Source: Allobaileyella intestinalis
GTDB lineage: Bacteria > Bacillota > Clostridia > Peptostreptococcales > Anaerovoracaceae
Direction: 5' to 3'
Assembly: GCF_009695865.1 (NCBI RefSeq)
Contig: NZ_VUNB01000003.1
Span: 1-64,000 of the forward strand
Length of the DNA: 64,000 nucleotides
The notes below the pieces were generated by a model, which saw nothing but the letters and a program-made list of their open reading frames with translations, was not told where the DNA came from and made no database searches. The first letter of the stretch is position 1; each line of letters starts with the position of its first letter. The position numbers were made by a program, and so were the translations under genes. Shown here piece by piece: positions 1-9,258 of the stretch.

Positions 1-53
1 CAAAATTATTATATTATATATTTTGGCGAAGAACAATGTTACATAAAGAAAAT

Positions 54-117
54 ACGCCGCTAAAACGGGCATTCCTCCCACGACTTACAGAAGTCGGGGC
101 TTCCTGCCTTGCGGCGT
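54..117 (-). mobile_element. Possible solo IS200/IS605-type right-end hairpin
   Basis: A compound stem-loop: outer arms ACGCCGC (54-60) and GCGGCGT (111-117) enclose an inner hairpin CCCACGACTT (77-86) / AAGTCGGGG (91-99). Read on the minus strand it is a GGAAGCCCCGACTT...AAGTCGTGGGAGG type sequence, the form commonly found at the 3' end of tnpB genes in IS200/IS605 elements. No tnpA or tnpB lies on its gene side (purL is there), so at most it is a solo end or relic. The resemblance is from memory of such ends, not from a search. It could also act as a terminator-like structure behind the purine operon. Confidence 0.4.
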
Positions 118-143
118 TGGTGAAAATCAAATTTCAGTGATTG

Positions 144-171
144 CCGGGGAGGGCGGATTTGCCTTCCCCGG
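144..171 (-). terminator. Strong hairpin after purL, no U-tract
   Basis: CCGGGGAGGGC (144-154) pairs with GCCTTCCCCGG (161-171), an 11-bp stem with a 6-nt loop, 20 nt past the purL stop codon. A run of T is lacking on the minus strand, so it is a weak intrinsic terminator or a 3'-end stabiliser of the purine operon mRNA. Confidence 0.4.
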
Positions 172-190
172 TGTCCACTGTATTCTGTTA

Positions 191-3100
191 TTAAAACTCT
201 GCCTTGAAGTATTCAACTGCAGATTCAAAGAGCTTCAGATCAAACTCACCCGGAACGTTTTTGTAAAGGCCTCGTCCAATTCTCTCTGAGTGACCCATTT
301 TTCCAAGAACGTGACCGTCTGGCGAAAGGATTCCTTCGATGGCCATTGCAGATCCGTTAGGATTGTACTGAATGTCCATTGACGGGTTGTTGTCCAGGTC
401 TACGTACTGAGTCAGAACCTGTCCGTTGTCGATCAGGTAGTCGATGTCGTCCTCTGTGGCTACGAACTTTCCTTCTCCGTGGGAGATAGGAACTGTCAGG
501 ACCTGTCCCACTGCTGCCTTCCTGAGCCAAGGAGATTTTGTGGAGCAGACTCTTGTTCTTACCAGCTTGGACTGATGTCTTCCAATATCGTTAAAGGTAA
601 GGGTCGGGCTGTTTTCAGTCTGAGCTGCGATCTCTCCGTATGGCAGGAGGCCCAGTTTAATCAGGGCCTGGAATCCGTTGCAGATTCCTGCCACAAGGCC
701 GCCTCTGTCGTTCAGGAGCCTGGTTACCTCTTCTGAAATGGCTTTGTTTCTGAAGAAGGATGTGATGAATTTTCCAGATCCATCTGGTTCATCTGCTCCG
801 GAGAAACCGCCTGGAATGAAGATTGCCTGTGAATTTCTTATGGCTTCAGCAAACTCTTCCACGGATCTCTTCAGGTGTTCCGGGTCCAGGTCGTTTATAA
901 CGAAGATTTCAGGATCTCCGCCGGCTCCTCTTACAGCTCTGGCTGAATCGTATTCACAATTGGTTCCAGGGAATACAGGAATCAGGAATTTTGGCTTTCC
1001 TTCAACTGGACGGTGATCCCCTCCCTGGTATCTTGTTCTGTAAATGACTTCTCTTACTGGAACCGGATATTTTCCTGTGTTGAACGGATAAACAGTTTCC
1101 AGTTTTCCTTCATAAAGCATGTCCAGCTCTTCCAGGTTGATAACCTCGTGAAGGTTTGCGATGGCTGCTTTTCCGGTGGTTCTTCCCAGGTTGCTGAAGT
1201 TTTCTCCCAGCTCTGTTTCCTTCTCCAGCTCTATAATGAAGCTTCCGTAATTGTATCCGAATACTTCCTCGTTGGTGATTCCAGGATCGAATTCGAAGCC
1301 GATGCCATTTCCAATGGCCATCTTGTAAACTGCCTCACCGGCTCCGCCGTATCCAGGAGTTCTGCAGGCTGCAACCAGGCCCTGGTCAAAGAGATCTTTC
1401 AGCGCATCGAAGTTTTCCTTTAATGACTCAGGCAGCGGGAGACCGTCTGGTCCGTATTCAGGTTTAAGAATTACGACTCTGTGGCCTCTTGCCTTAAACT
1501 CAGAAGACCGGATTTTATCCAGCTTGCTTGTTGTTACTGCGAAGGATATCAATGTTGGCGGGACGTGGATGTCCTCAAAGGTGCCGCTCATAGAATCCTT
1601 GCCTCCGATGGCGCCGGCCTCCAGTTCCATCTGTGCTCTGTAGGCACCAAGGACCGCTGACAGCGCCTTGCCCCAGCTTTTTTCATTGTCACCCAGCTTC
1701 TCGAAGTACTCCTGGAAACTGAGATATACATCCTTGTATTCAGCTCCTTCTGCCAGGAGTTTGCAGATGCTCTCAACTACAGCCAGGTACGCACCGTGAT
1801 ATGGGCTTTTTTCTGAAATATAAGGGTTAAATCCGTAAGCCATCAGGGAGACTGTGTCAGTATCCCCTTCTGGAACAGGAATCTTGTGGACCATGGCCTG
1901 AACCGGTGTCCTCTGGTAGATTCCGCCGAAAGGCATCAGCACTGTGCCTCCGCCGATGGTGGAGTCGAACCTTTCTGACAGGCCTCTCTTGGAGCATACG
2001 TTCAGGTCTGCAACCAGCTCCCTCATTCCTCTTCCGAAATCTTGCGGAATTTCCTTGCTGTAGTCCTGGGATGCTTCAACTACTGCATCCTCGTGTTTTT
2101 CTGCTCCGTTGGTATCCAGGAATTCTCTGGATATGTCAACGATTTTCTGGTCTCTGAAGGTCATGGTCAGGTAAGGCTTTTCCGTAACTGTAGCCACAAC
2201 TGTGGACTCCAGGTTCTCAGATTCTGCCAGTTTTTCGAACTTCTCTGCGTCTTCCGGAGCTACTACTACTGCCATTCTTTCCTGAGACTCACTGATTGCC
2301 AGCTCGGTTCCGTCAAGGCCGTCGTATTTCTTAGGCACCTTATCCAGGCAGATATCCAGACCGTCTGCCAGTTCGCCGATGGCTACTGATACACCGCCTG
2401 CACCGAAATCGTTACATCTCTTTATGAGCTTTGAAGCCTCAGGGTTTCTGAACAGCCTCTGGATCTTCCTTTCTTCAGGTGCATTTCCTTTCTGGACTTC
2501 TGCGCCGCACTCTTCCAGAGACTCAGCACTGTGGGATTTAGATGATCCGGTGGCTCCGCCGATTCCATCTCTTCCTGTCCGTCCTCCCAGAAGAATTACT
2601 ACGTCACCTGGTTCTGGTCTCTCTCTCCTTATGTTTTCTGCAGGAGCGGCGCCGATTACTGCGCCAACCTCCATTCTTTTTGCCACATATCCAGGATGAT
2701 AAATCTCGTCTACCAGTCCTGTTGTAAGGCCGATCTGATTGCCGTAGGAGCTGTATCCTGCTGCAGCTGTGGTGACAATCTTTCTCTGAGGGAGCTTGCC
2801 CTTACGAGTTTCTGATGCAGGCACCAGAGGGTCTCCTGCGCCTGTAACTCTCATTGCAGCGTAAACGTAGCTTCTCCCTGACAGAGGGTCTCTGATGGCA
2901 CCGCCAATACATGTGGCCGCGCCGCCAAATGGCTCGATTTCTGTTGGATGGTTATGGGTTTCGTTTTTGAAGAGGAGTACCCAGTCCTGCTCTTCTCCGT
3001 CAACATCTGCCTTGAAATCCACCGTACATGCGTTGATTTCTTCTGACTGTACCAGGTGTTCCAGTTTTCCCTGTTCACGAAGGGCCTTTACTGCCAGGGT

Positions 3101-3901
3101 GGCGATATTCATCAGGCTTACAGGCTTCCGTACTCCCAGCTCCTTCCTCTTGTCCAGGTAGTCGCGGAAGGTCTGGTTGATTACAGGATCTTTGAAGGTC
3201 ACATCACGAATGGTTGTGTTGAAAGTGGTGTGACGGCAGTGATCTGACCAGTATGTGTCGATGACCTTGATTTCAGCAATGGTAGGATCTCTGTCCACCG
3301 ACTTGAAATAGTCTCTGCACATTACAAGATCTGCAAGATCCATTGCCAGGCCCTTGTCCTGACGGAATGTCTCCAGTTTTTTCTCATCATATTTAGTGAA
3401 TCCGAAGAGCACAGCAACTTTTTCCGGCTCTGGATATACTGTCTTCAATGTTTCAGGAATCTCCAGCGATGCTTCTCTTGCCTCTACCGGGTTTATGAGG
3501 TGGCTCTTGATCTTGCCTTCCTCTTCTTCTGTAATATCACCGTAGATTACGTAGATAACAGCTGATTTTACAGATGGTTTCTCATCAGCTGCAATGAAGC
3601 GCAGGCACTCCTCTGCGGAGCTTGCCCTCTGGTCAAACTGACCTGGAAGGTACTCCACTGCAATAACCCGGCCTTCTCCTGGGTCCAGGCTGTCGTATAC
3701 CAGATCTACTGGGGGTTCTGAGAATATGGTGTTCTCTGCCTCCTGAAAAGCCTCATCTGACAGATCTTCCACCAGATACCTGTTCAGGATCCTGACCCGC
3801 TCAACTCCTGAGATCTGAAGTACTTCCTGAATTTCTTTCAGCAGTTCCTCTGACTTGCTGGCAAATTCCGGTTTCTTTTCTACATAAAGTACTCTGACCA
3901 T
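191..3901 (-). CDS. purL: Phosphoribosylformylglycinamidine synthase, single-chain large form
   Basis: Converts FGAR, glutamine and ATP to FGAM (step 4 of IMP synthesis) in the cytoplasm. At about 1236 residues it is the large one-chain form, joining PurS-like, PurL and PurQ parts. Visible in order: an N-terminal region of about 215 residues, the linker motif SDHCRHTTF near residue 220, the two-part synthetase core, and a C-terminal glutaminase starting near PVFPGTNCEYD. Its catalytic Cys is in AGICNGFQ (about residue 1074) and the His/Glu pair in GHSERIG (about 1204/1206). I start at the ATG at 3901, which has GAGGTG five bases upstream; a GTG two codons earlier would lie on that site. It is the last gene of the leftward purine operon, 84 bp after purD. 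No separate purS or purQ is present. Confidence 0.97.
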   Translation of the reverse strand: MVRVLYVEKKPEFASKSEELLKEIQEVLQISGVERVRILNRYLVEDLSDEAFQEAENTIFSEPPVDLVYDSLDPGEGRVIAVEYLPGQFDQRASSAEECLRFIAADEKPSVKSAVIYVIYGDITEEEEGKIKSHLINPVEAREASLEIPETLKTVYPEPEKVAVLFGFTKYDEKKLETFRQDKGLAMDLADLVMCRDYFKSVDRDPTIAEIKVIDTYWSDHCRHTTFNTTIRDVTFKDPVINQTFRDYLDKRKELGVRKPVSLMNIATLAVKALREQGKLEHLVQSEEINACTVDFKADVDGEEQDWVLLFKNETHNHPTEIEPFGGAATCIGGAIRDPLSGRSYVYAAMRVTGAGDPLVPASETRKGKLPQRKIVTTAAAGYSSYGNQIGLTTGLVDEIYHPGYVAKRMEVGAVIGAAPAENIRRERPEPGDVVILLGGRTGRDGIGGATGSSKSHSAESLEECGAEVQKGNAPEERKIQRLFRNPEASKLIKRCNDFGAGGVSVAIGELADGLDICLDKVPKKYDGLDGTELAISESQERMAVVVAPEDAEKFEKLAESENLESTVVATVTEKPYLTMTFRDQKIVDISREFLDTNGAEKHEDAVVEASQDYSKEIPQDFGRGMRELVADLNVCSKRGLSERFDSTIGGGTVLMPFGGIYQRTPVQAMVHKIPVPEGDTDTVSLMAYGFNPYISEKSPYHGAYLAVVESICKLLAEGAEYKDVYLSFQEYFEKLGDNEKSWGKALSAVLGAYRAQMELEAGAIGGKDSMSGTFEDIHVPPTLISFAVTTSKLDKIRSSEFKARGHRVVILKPEYGPDGLPLPESLKENFDALKDLFDQGLVAACRTPGYGGAGEAVYKMAIGNGIGFEFDPGITNEEVFGYNYGSFIIELEKETELGENFSNLGRTTGKAAIANLHEVINLEELDMLYEGKLETVYPFNTGKYPVPVREVIYRTRYQGGDHRPVEGKPKFLIPVFPGTNCEYDSARAVRGAGGDPEIFVINDLDPEHLKRSVEEFAEAIRNSQAIFIPGGFSGADEPDGSGKFITSFFRNKAISEEVTRLLNDRGGLVAGICNGFQALIKLGLLPYGEIAAQTENSPTLTFNDIGRHQSKLVRTRVCSTKSPWLRKAAVGQVLTVPISHGEGKFVATEDDIDYLIDNGQVLTQYVDLDNNPSMDIQYNPNGSAMAIEGILSPDGHVLGKMGHSERIGRGLYKNVPGEFDLKLFESAVEYFKAEF

Positions 3902-3985
3902 GTTCACCTCACTAATCTAAATCCAATGGACTTCCGCGTCTCCTGCTGCCACGGCCACTGCCGGGAACCTGCACAGAGGCGGACT

Positions 3986-5251
3986 TTATTTTTCCAGTGC
4001 CTTCAACGCTCTGGCACCAATATCCTTCCTGTAATACATATCCTGGAAGCTGACCTTCCTGATGGTTTCATAGGCCTTGTCTACGGCTTCCTTCAATGTA
4101 GGTGCAGTTTCTGTAACTCCCAGAACTCTTCCTCCGCTGGTCACCTGAACCCCGTCCTGGAGCTTTGTTCCGGCTATGAAAATTCCTTCCCTGTCTTCAG
4201 GCAGGGTAACGGGATATCCTTTTTTGTAAGAAACCGGGTATCCTCCTGATGCTGCCACTACGCAGCAGGCGCTTTCGTCTCTGAAGTGAAAATCCACGTC
4301 AGCCAGGGTTCCATTTGTGCAGGCCATCATGATCTCCAGCAGATCTCCTTCAAGGAGGGGGAGAACCACCTGGGTTTCAGGATCGCCGAAGCGGCTGTTG
4401 TACTCGATGACCTTCGGGCCTTTTTCCGTGAGCATCAGTCCGAAGTACAGGCATCCTCTGAAGGTTCTTCCCTCATTGTTCATGGCTTCCACTGTAGGCA
4501 GGAAGATTTTCTTCATGCACTCTTCTGCAATCTCATCTGTGTAGAAAGGGTTAGGTGCCACAGTGCCCATGCCTCCAGTGTTCAGGCCTGTGTCTCCATC
4601 TCCGGCTCTCTTGTGGTCCATAGACGAGACCATTGGCCGTATTACCTTGCCGTCAGTGAAGGCGAGGACGCTGACTTCCGGGCCTGTAAGGAATTCTTCG
4701 ATGACCACCACATCTCCGCTTTTACCGAACTTTTTTTCCTCCATAATGGAACGGATGCCGGCTTCAGCTTCTTCTCTTGTGGCAGCGATTATGACGCCCT
4801 TTCCCAGCGCCAGTCCGTCAGCCTTGATAACAATGGGAAGCTCTGCTGTCTTAAGGTATTCCAGAGCCTTCTCCGGATCATCAAAGGTCCGATAATCTGC
4901 AGTTGGTATTCCGTATCGCTTCATCATGTCCTTGGACCAGGCTTTGCTGGCCTCAATGATGGCAGCCTTTGATTCCGGCCCGAAGGCAGGTATTCCTCTG
5001 GCTTCCAGCAGGTCCACCAGCCCCATGGCAAGGGGGTCGTCAGGAGCTACAACTACGTAGTCAACAGCCTTTTCTACTGCAAATTCCACAATCTGGTCAA
5101 GCTCAGTGGCGCCTATTCCCACGCATATGGCATCGCCGGCAATTCCCCCATTGCCAGGCAGTGCGTATATCACATCTGCATTCCTGCTTTTTTTCAGCGT
5201 TCTGATGATGGCGTGCTCTCTTCCGCCACCTCCTACTACTGCAATTTTCAT
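3986..5251 (-). CDS. purD: Phosphoribosylamine-glycine ligase
   Basis: ATP-dependent joining of glycine to phosphoribosylamine, giving GAR (step 2 of purine synthesis), in the cytoplasm. The protein opens with the family signature MKIAVVGGGGREHA, then an ATP-grasp fold with the glycine-rich IKADGLALGKGV stretch and the metal/ATP segment EYNSRFGDPETQ. Length is about 421 residues, normal for PurD. The ATG at 5251 is preferred because GGAGGAG stands just upstream; the reading frame also has a TTG four codons earlier, inside that Shine-Dalgarno site. It lies between purN and purL on the same strand with short gaps, so the genes are surely cotranscribed. Confidence 0.97.
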   Translation of the reverse strand: MKIAVVGGGGREHAIIRTLKKSRNADVIYALPGNGGIAGDAICVGIGATELDQIVEFAVEKAVDYVVVAPDDPLAMGLVDLLEARGIPAFGPESKAAIIEASKAWSKDMMKRYGIPTADYRTFDDPEKALEYLKTAELPIVIKADGLALGKGVIIAATREEAEAGIRSIMEEKKFGKSGDVVVIEEFLTGPEVSVLAFTDGKVIRPMVSSMDHKRAGDGDTGLNTGGMGTVAPNPFYTDEIAEECMKKIFLPTVEAMNNEGRTFRGCLYFGLMLTEKGPKVIEYNSRFGDPETQVVLPLLEGDLLEIMMACTNGTLADVDFHFRDESACCVVAASGGYPVSYKKGYPVTLPEDREGIFIAGTKLQDGVQVTSGGRVLGVTETAPTLKEAVDKAYETIRKVSFQDMYYRKDIGARALKALEK

Positions 5252-5319
5252 GATCTCCTCCAAAAGCCTGCAGTCTGGGGCAGCCGATTTCTGCCTCCGG
5301 CCTGCAGTTACAGAATTCT

Positions 5320-5928
5320 CTATTTCATGTTCTCCGTGATTCTCTCAGCTGTCATCTCGACGGCTTCAGGCAGAAGGATCCATTCAGCCTCCTCCATTAT
5401 ACGGCGCTGAAGGGTCTCCGGCGTGTCACCTTCCAGTACGGGAACGGCTTTCTGGGCGATTATCCTTCCTCCGTCTGTAATTTCGTTAACATAATGGACC
5501 GTTGCTCCTGAAACCTTCACTCCTCTGGCAAGGGCTGCCTCGTGGACCTTAAGTCCATAGAACCCGTCGCCGCAGAAGGAAGGAATAAGGGATGGATGTA
5601 CATTTATGATCCTGTCCGGGTATCTCCTTACGAAGTCACTGCTGAGAACTTTAAGGAACCCTGCCAGTACGATAATATCTATCTTCTCTTCTTCAAGAAG
5701 GGCCAGCAGCTTGTCCTCGAAACCTTCCTTGCCGATGAAGCAGTTTTTTATCCCTGCCTTCTCAGCCCTCTCCAGGCCATAGGCGCTTTTTCTGGAAGAA
5801 ACTACCAGAACAGGCTGGCAGTGAGGCATTTTCCCCTCCTGCCATCTGTCGATTATTGCCTGAAGGTTTGTGCCTCCTCCTGAAATGAGGACTGCCACCC
5901 TGGCTTTATTTTCACTAGAATTATTCAT
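5320..5928 (-). CDS. purN: Phosphoribosylglycinamide formyltransferase (folate-dependent)
   Basis: Transfers a formyl group from 10-formyl-THF to GAR (step 3 of purine synthesis). The 202-residue protein has the N-terminal VLISGGGTNLQAI phosphate-binding loop, the catalytic segment INVHPSLIPSF and the downstream SGATVHYVNEITDGGRII, which carries the active-site Asp. The ATG follows the purM stop codon directly (TAA-ATG), so translation is probably coupled. The surrounding order purE-F-M-N-D-L is the usual clostridial arrangement, except that purC and purH are absent from the window. Confidence 0.96.
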   Translation of the reverse strand: MNNSSENKARVAVLISGGGTNLQAIIDRWQEGKMPHCQPVLVVSSRKSAYGLERAEKAGIKNCFIGKEGFEDKLLALLEEEKIDIIVLAGFLKVLSSDFVRRYPDRIINVHPSLIPSFCGDGFYGLKVHEAALARGVKVSGATVHYVNEITDGGRIIAQKAVPVLEGDTPETLQRRIMEEAEWILLPEAVEMTAERITENMK

Positions 5929-6978
5929 TTATTCGTCCAGTCCTGTTATGATTACGCCCTCTCCGCCTTTTACTATGCGGCCGATGGCCTTTGCCTTTTC
6001 ACCGGCGCCGTTGATGATCTCAATAGCTCTGTCTGCGTCTTTCTCATCAACAACTACGGTCATTCCTGTTCCCATGTTGTATGTGTTAAACATGTCTCTC
6101 TCAGGAATTCCGCCTTTTTCCATGAGCATCTTGAAAACAGCCGGAACCTCCAGGCTGTCTTTGCTGATCTTTGCGCTGAATCCTTCAGGCAGTCCACGTG
6201 GAATATTCTCATAGAAACCGCCGCCGGTAATATGCATTACACCATGTGGCTGGATTTCCTTGAAGAGGGCCAGCATAGGCTTTACGTAGATCTTGGTAGG
6301 TGTGAGAAGAACCTCTCCCAGAGTCTTACCTCCCAGCTCTTCCGGTTTCACCGTCAGATCCTGGTTCTCAACGTCGAACACCTTTCTTACCAGAGAATAT
6401 CCGTTGGAGTGGATTCCTGAACTGGCAATGCCGATAATCACATCTCCCTCTTTAACGGAGTTTCTGTCGATGACCTTCTTCTTGTCCACGATACCCACAG
6501 CAAATCCTGCAAGGTCGTACTCGTCCTCTGGATAGAACCCCGGCATCTCCGCAGTCTCTCCTCCAATAAGGCTGCACTCAGACTGAACGCAGCCATCTGC
6601 CACGCCTTTGACGATATCAGCAATCTTCTCAGGAACGTTCTTGCCGCAGGCAATGTAATCCAGGAAGAAAAGGGGTTTTGCTCCCACGCACAGAATGTCG
6701 TTGACGCACATTGCAACGCAGTCAATGCCAACAGTATCGTGACGGTCCTGAAGGAAGGCCAGCTTCAGCTTTGTGCCTACTCCGTCAGTTCCGCTTACCA
6801 GCACCGGCTCCTCCATTCCTGTAAGGTCAGGCTGAAAAAGTCCACCGAATCCCCCAACAGGTGCGGTGTTGCCGAACACCATGGTCTTTGCCACGTGTTC
6901 CTTCATCAGCTCAACGGCTCTGTATCCGCTGGTAATATCTACTCCTGCCTCCTTATAGCTTTCGCTCTGGCTCTTCAT
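5929..6978 (-). CDS. purM: Phosphoribosylformylglycinamidine cyclo-ligase (AIR synthetase)
   Basis: Closes the imidazole ring, FGAM plus ATP to AIR (step 5 of purine synthesis). The 349-residue protein has the AIRS-family layout: an N-terminal ATP-binding half with [18 protein letters not shown] and [10 protein letters not shown], the conserved [11 protein letters not shown] motif, and a C-terminal half with the [13 protein letters not shown] segment. AGGAGG is six bases before the ATG. It sits 34 bp downstream of purF and abuts purN. It shares its superfamily fold with part of PurL, but length and motifs make the call secure. Confidence 0.97.
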   Translation of the reverse strand: MKSQSESYKEAGVDITSGYRAVELMKEHVAKTMVFGNTAPVGGFGGLFQPDLTGMEEPVLVSGTDGVGTKLKLAFLQDRHDTVGIDCVAMCVNDILCVGAKPLFFLDYIACGKNVPEKIADIVKGVADGCVQSECSLIGGETAEMPGFYPEDEYDLAGFAVGIVDKKKVIDRNSVKEGDVIIGIASSGIHSNGYSLVRKVFDVENQDLTVKPEELGGKTLGEVLLTPTKIYVKPMLALFKEIQPHGVMHITGGGFYENIPRGLPEGFSAKISKDSLEVPAVFKMLMEKGGIPERDMFNTYNMGTGMTVVVDEKDADRAIEIINGAGEKAKAIGRIVKGGEGVIITGLDE

Positions 6979-7012
6979 TGTCTGTCTTCCTCCTTGACTG
7001 GCTCTTCAGCAA

Positions 7013-8446
7013 TTACTCATCTTTGTCGCTGAGCTTCCGCTCGAATCTGTATTTTCCGTTGGTCTGAGGCCGCCCTGCCGGATAACCGTCGCCGAAGCAG
7101 GCGCTGCAGTAGCCCCTGGCCTCCTTCTCGCCGATCATCTCTCTAAGCCTTTCCTTTTTCAAGAATCCCAGGCTGTCGCATCCGATAATCTCCTTCATCT
7201 CCTCCAGAGAATGGTTTGCCGCCAGCAGGTTCTTGCTGTCAGGAATATCTGTGCCGTAATAACATGCGTCGATGAATTCTGGTGCTGTAAGTCTCAGATG
7301 AACTTCCTTTGCGCCGGCGTCTCTCAGCTTCTGTACTATGTTTTTGGAAGTAGTTCCTCTAACTACAGAGTCGTCTATGAGCACTACTCTTTTGCCTTTG
7401 ACCTCGTCTTTTATTACATTCAGCTTAATGTCCACCATGCGCTCTCTCTGTTTCTGTCCCGGCGCTATGAAGGTCCGTCCAATGTATTTATTCTTTATGA
7501 ATCCCATGGCATAAGGGATTCCGGACTGATAGGCATATCCGAGAGCTGCATCCAGGCCGGAATCAGGCACGCCGATTACTACGTCCGCATCTACCGGCCA
7601 GTCCTGAGCCAGGGCCTTTCCTGCATTAACTCTTGCGCTGTGAACGCTTACGCCGTCAATAACAGAGTCAGGTCTTGCAAAATAAATGTACTCAAAGATG
7701 CAGACGTTGCGGTCAGTGCTGCCGCAGTGATCTCTGATGCTCTCTATTCCGTCTCTGGAGAAAACAAGAATTTCTCCCGGATCCACGTCTCTTACGAATT
7801 TTGCTGAAACTGCATCCAGGGCGCAGCTTTCAGAGGCAACTACATATGTGCCGTCCTCTGTAACTCCGTAGCAGAGAGGTCTGATGCCGTGGGGATCCCT
7901 TACGGCAATAAGCTTTGCCGGTGACATGATGACCAGAGAATAGGCTCCTCTGATCTTGTTCATAGCAGAGTTGATGGCTTCCTGAATAGACTCTGATGTA
8001 AGTCTTTCCTTTGTGATCAGATATGCGATAACCTCTGTGTCACTGGTAGTCTGGAAAATAGATCCCTGAAGCTCCAGGGCCTGTCTCAGCTCAAAGGAAT
8101 TTACAATGTTTCCGTTGTGAGCCAGGGCCATTCCGCCCTTTATGTGATTGACCACAATTGGCTGAGCGTTGTTTCTGTCTGTCTGGCCTGTTGTTCCATA
8201 TCTGGTATGGCCAACTGCAATGCTTCCTTCTCCCAATGCGTCAAGTCTCTCGTTAGTGAATACGTCGTTGACTATTCCCAGGTCCTTGTATTCACTGAAA
8301 ACTCCGTCGTCATTTACTACGATTCCGCAGCTTTCCTGTCCTCTGTGCTGCAGTGAAAACAGTCCGTAATACACTGTGCGGGCCACCTCGAATCTGTGCG
8401 GTGACCAGAGTCCGAAAACTCCGCATTCTTCCCTAAGTCCGTTCAT
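7013..8446 (-). CDS. purF: Amidophosphoribosyltransferase
   Basis: First committed step of purine synthesis: PRPP plus glutamine to phosphoribosylamine. The N-terminus MNGLREECGVFG implies removal of a seven-residue propeptide to expose the nucleophilic Cys8 of the Ntn-hydrolase glutaminase domain. The C-terminal phosphoribosyltransferase half carries the PRPP loop VVLIDDSVVRGTT. Cysteines near CIFEYIYFARPDS and in the tail GYCSACFGDGYP fit the [4Fe-4S] class known from Bacillus subtilis, whose cluster makes the enzyme oxygen-sensitive. The protein has 477 residues. It lies 53 bp after purE and is expected to share the purE leader's control. Confidence 0.97.
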   Translation of the reverse strand: MNGLREECGVFGLWSPHRFEVARTVYYGLFSLQHRGQESCGIVVNDDGVFSEYKDLGIVNDVFTNERLDALGEGSIAVGHTRYGTTGQTDRNNAQPIVVNHIKGGMALAHNGNIVNSFELRQALELQGSIFQTTSDTEVIAYLITKERLTSESIQEAINSAMNKIRGAYSLVIMSPAKLIAVRDPHGIRPLCYGVTEDGTYVVASESCALDAVSAKFVRDVDPGEILVFSRDGIESIRDHCGSTDRNVCIFEYIYFARPDSVIDGVSVHSARVNAGKALAQDWPVDADVVIGVPDSGLDAALGYAYQSGIPYAMGFIKNKYIGRTFIAPGQKQRERMVDIKLNVIKDEVKGKRVVLIDDSVVRGTTSKNIVQKLRDAGAKEVHLRLTAPEFIDACYYGTDIPDSKNLLAANHSLEEMKEIIGCDSLGFLKKERLREMIGEKEARGYCSACFGDGYPAGRPQTNGKYRFERKLSDKDE

Positions 8447-8499
8447 TTCCCTGATTTTCTCCTGTCTTCATAAGTCAGCTTTCACCAATGTCCTGTGTG

Positions 8500-8994
8500 C
8501 TAGTCTTCAAACCTGGCGCTTACAGCCTTGTCCTTCTCCAGAACTGAATCATGGGCCTTCCGTCTCTCCTCCCAGAGCTTCTTCCTCAGTTCTTCATCTC
8601 CTGTTGCCAGAATCTCTACAGCAAGAATGGCAGCGTTCTTTGCTCCATCAATTGCCACACTGGCTACCGGAATCCCCGGAGGCATCTGAACTGTAGAAAG
8701 GAGAGCATCCATGCCCTCCAGGGCTGATGCCTTGATCGGCACTCCGATTACTGGAAGAACGGTGTTTGCCGCAATCACACCTCCCAGGTGAGCTGCTTTT
8801 CCGGCTGCCGAGATGATTACCCCAAAGCCATTCTCTTCCGCACTCTTTGCAAAGGTCAGGGCCTCCTCAGGTGTTCTGTGAGCCGAGAAAACGTGAACCT
8901 CCACAGGAACACCGTACTTCTTAAGCTCTGTTATTCCCTTCTCAACTACAGGGAGATCGCTGTCGCTGCCCATTATCACTGCAACTTTCTTCAT
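8500..8994 (-). CDS. purE: N5-carboxyaminoimidazole ribonucleotide mutase, class I PurE
   Basis: Moves the carboxylate of N5-CAIR to give CAIR (step 6 branch of purine synthesis). The 164 residues include MGSDSDLPV (substrate phosphate site), FSAHRTPE and AGKAAHLGGVIAANT, the class I pattern. Class I PurE normally works with PurK, which is not in the window, so purK must lie elsewhere or CO2 is used directly. AGGAGGT stands six bases before the ATG. It is the first gene of the operon, and its 5' region carries an extended -10 promoter and a terminator hairpin ending only 27 bp before the ATG, suggesting attenuation. Confidence 0.96.
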   Translation of the reverse strand: MKKVAVIMGSDSDLPVVEKGITELKKYGVPVEVHVFSAHRTPEEALTFAKSAEENGFGVIISAAGKAAHLGGVIAANTVLPVIGVPIKASALEGMDALLSTVQMPPGIPVASVAIDGAKNAAILAVEILATGDEELRKKLWEERRKAHDSVLEKDKAVSARFED

Positions 8995-9181
8995 AGAATT
9001 ACCTCCTGTCCCATTTAAGGTAAAAAAGGAACGGCTGTTTACCCTCCGTTCCTGTGTCAGCTTACTGAAAATTTCATTCTTAATCTATCACCACCGGTTA
9101 AACTCTTCAATGTTTCCCTTCCGCCTCTGCCGCCGGCAAAGGACATTACAGTGGATATTACTCAGAAAATCCGGTTTTTCG
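8995..9181 (-). promoter_or_regulatory. Structured 5' leader of the purine operon, class unassigned
   Basis: About 185 nt separate the predicted start of transcription from purE. By eye the RNA can fold an outer ACCGG/CCGGT pairing, an inner stem around AATG..CCTT / AAGG..CATT with GCC/GGC pairs, and then the terminator at 9022-9052. The layout (domain, then terminator, then ribosome-binding site) is that of a transcription-attenuating riboswitch. I could not match it to the conserved cores of the guanine/adenine, ZTP or PRPP classes. Confidence 0.45.
9022..9052 (-). terminator. Attenuator-like terminator before purE
   Basis: On the minus strand GGAACGG (9046-9052) pairs with CCGTTCC (9028-9034), a perfect 7-bp stem followed directly by six T (9022-9027). 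It lies inside the purE leader between promoter and start codon, so it would stop transcription before the purine operon unless an alternative fold forms. No gene ends just upstream for it to terminate. Confidence 0.75.
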
Positions 9182-9185
9182 CGAA

Positions 9186-9193
9186 CAATTATA
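9186..9193 (-). promoter_or_regulatory. Extended -10 promoter of the purine operon
   Basis: The minus strand reads TGATATAAT, a TG-n extended -10 with a perfect TATAAT hexamer (9188-9193). No good -35 is visible because the AEC gene's terminator occupies that place. Initiation is expected near 9181. Confidence 0.5.
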
Positions 9194-9197
9194 TCAT

Positions 9198-9222
9198 AAA
9201 AGGCGGCCCCCGTTCGGCCGCC
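9198..9222 (-). terminator. Terminator of the AEC transporter gene
   Basis: GGCGGCC / GGCCGCC stem (9202-9222) followed on the minus strand by TTTT (9198-9201), 37 bp past the stop codon of the upstream leftward gene. It separates that gene from the purine operon. Confidence 0.8.
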
Positions 9223-9258
9223 TCATGTTTATCTGTGTATTGAATTTATAGAAAGATA

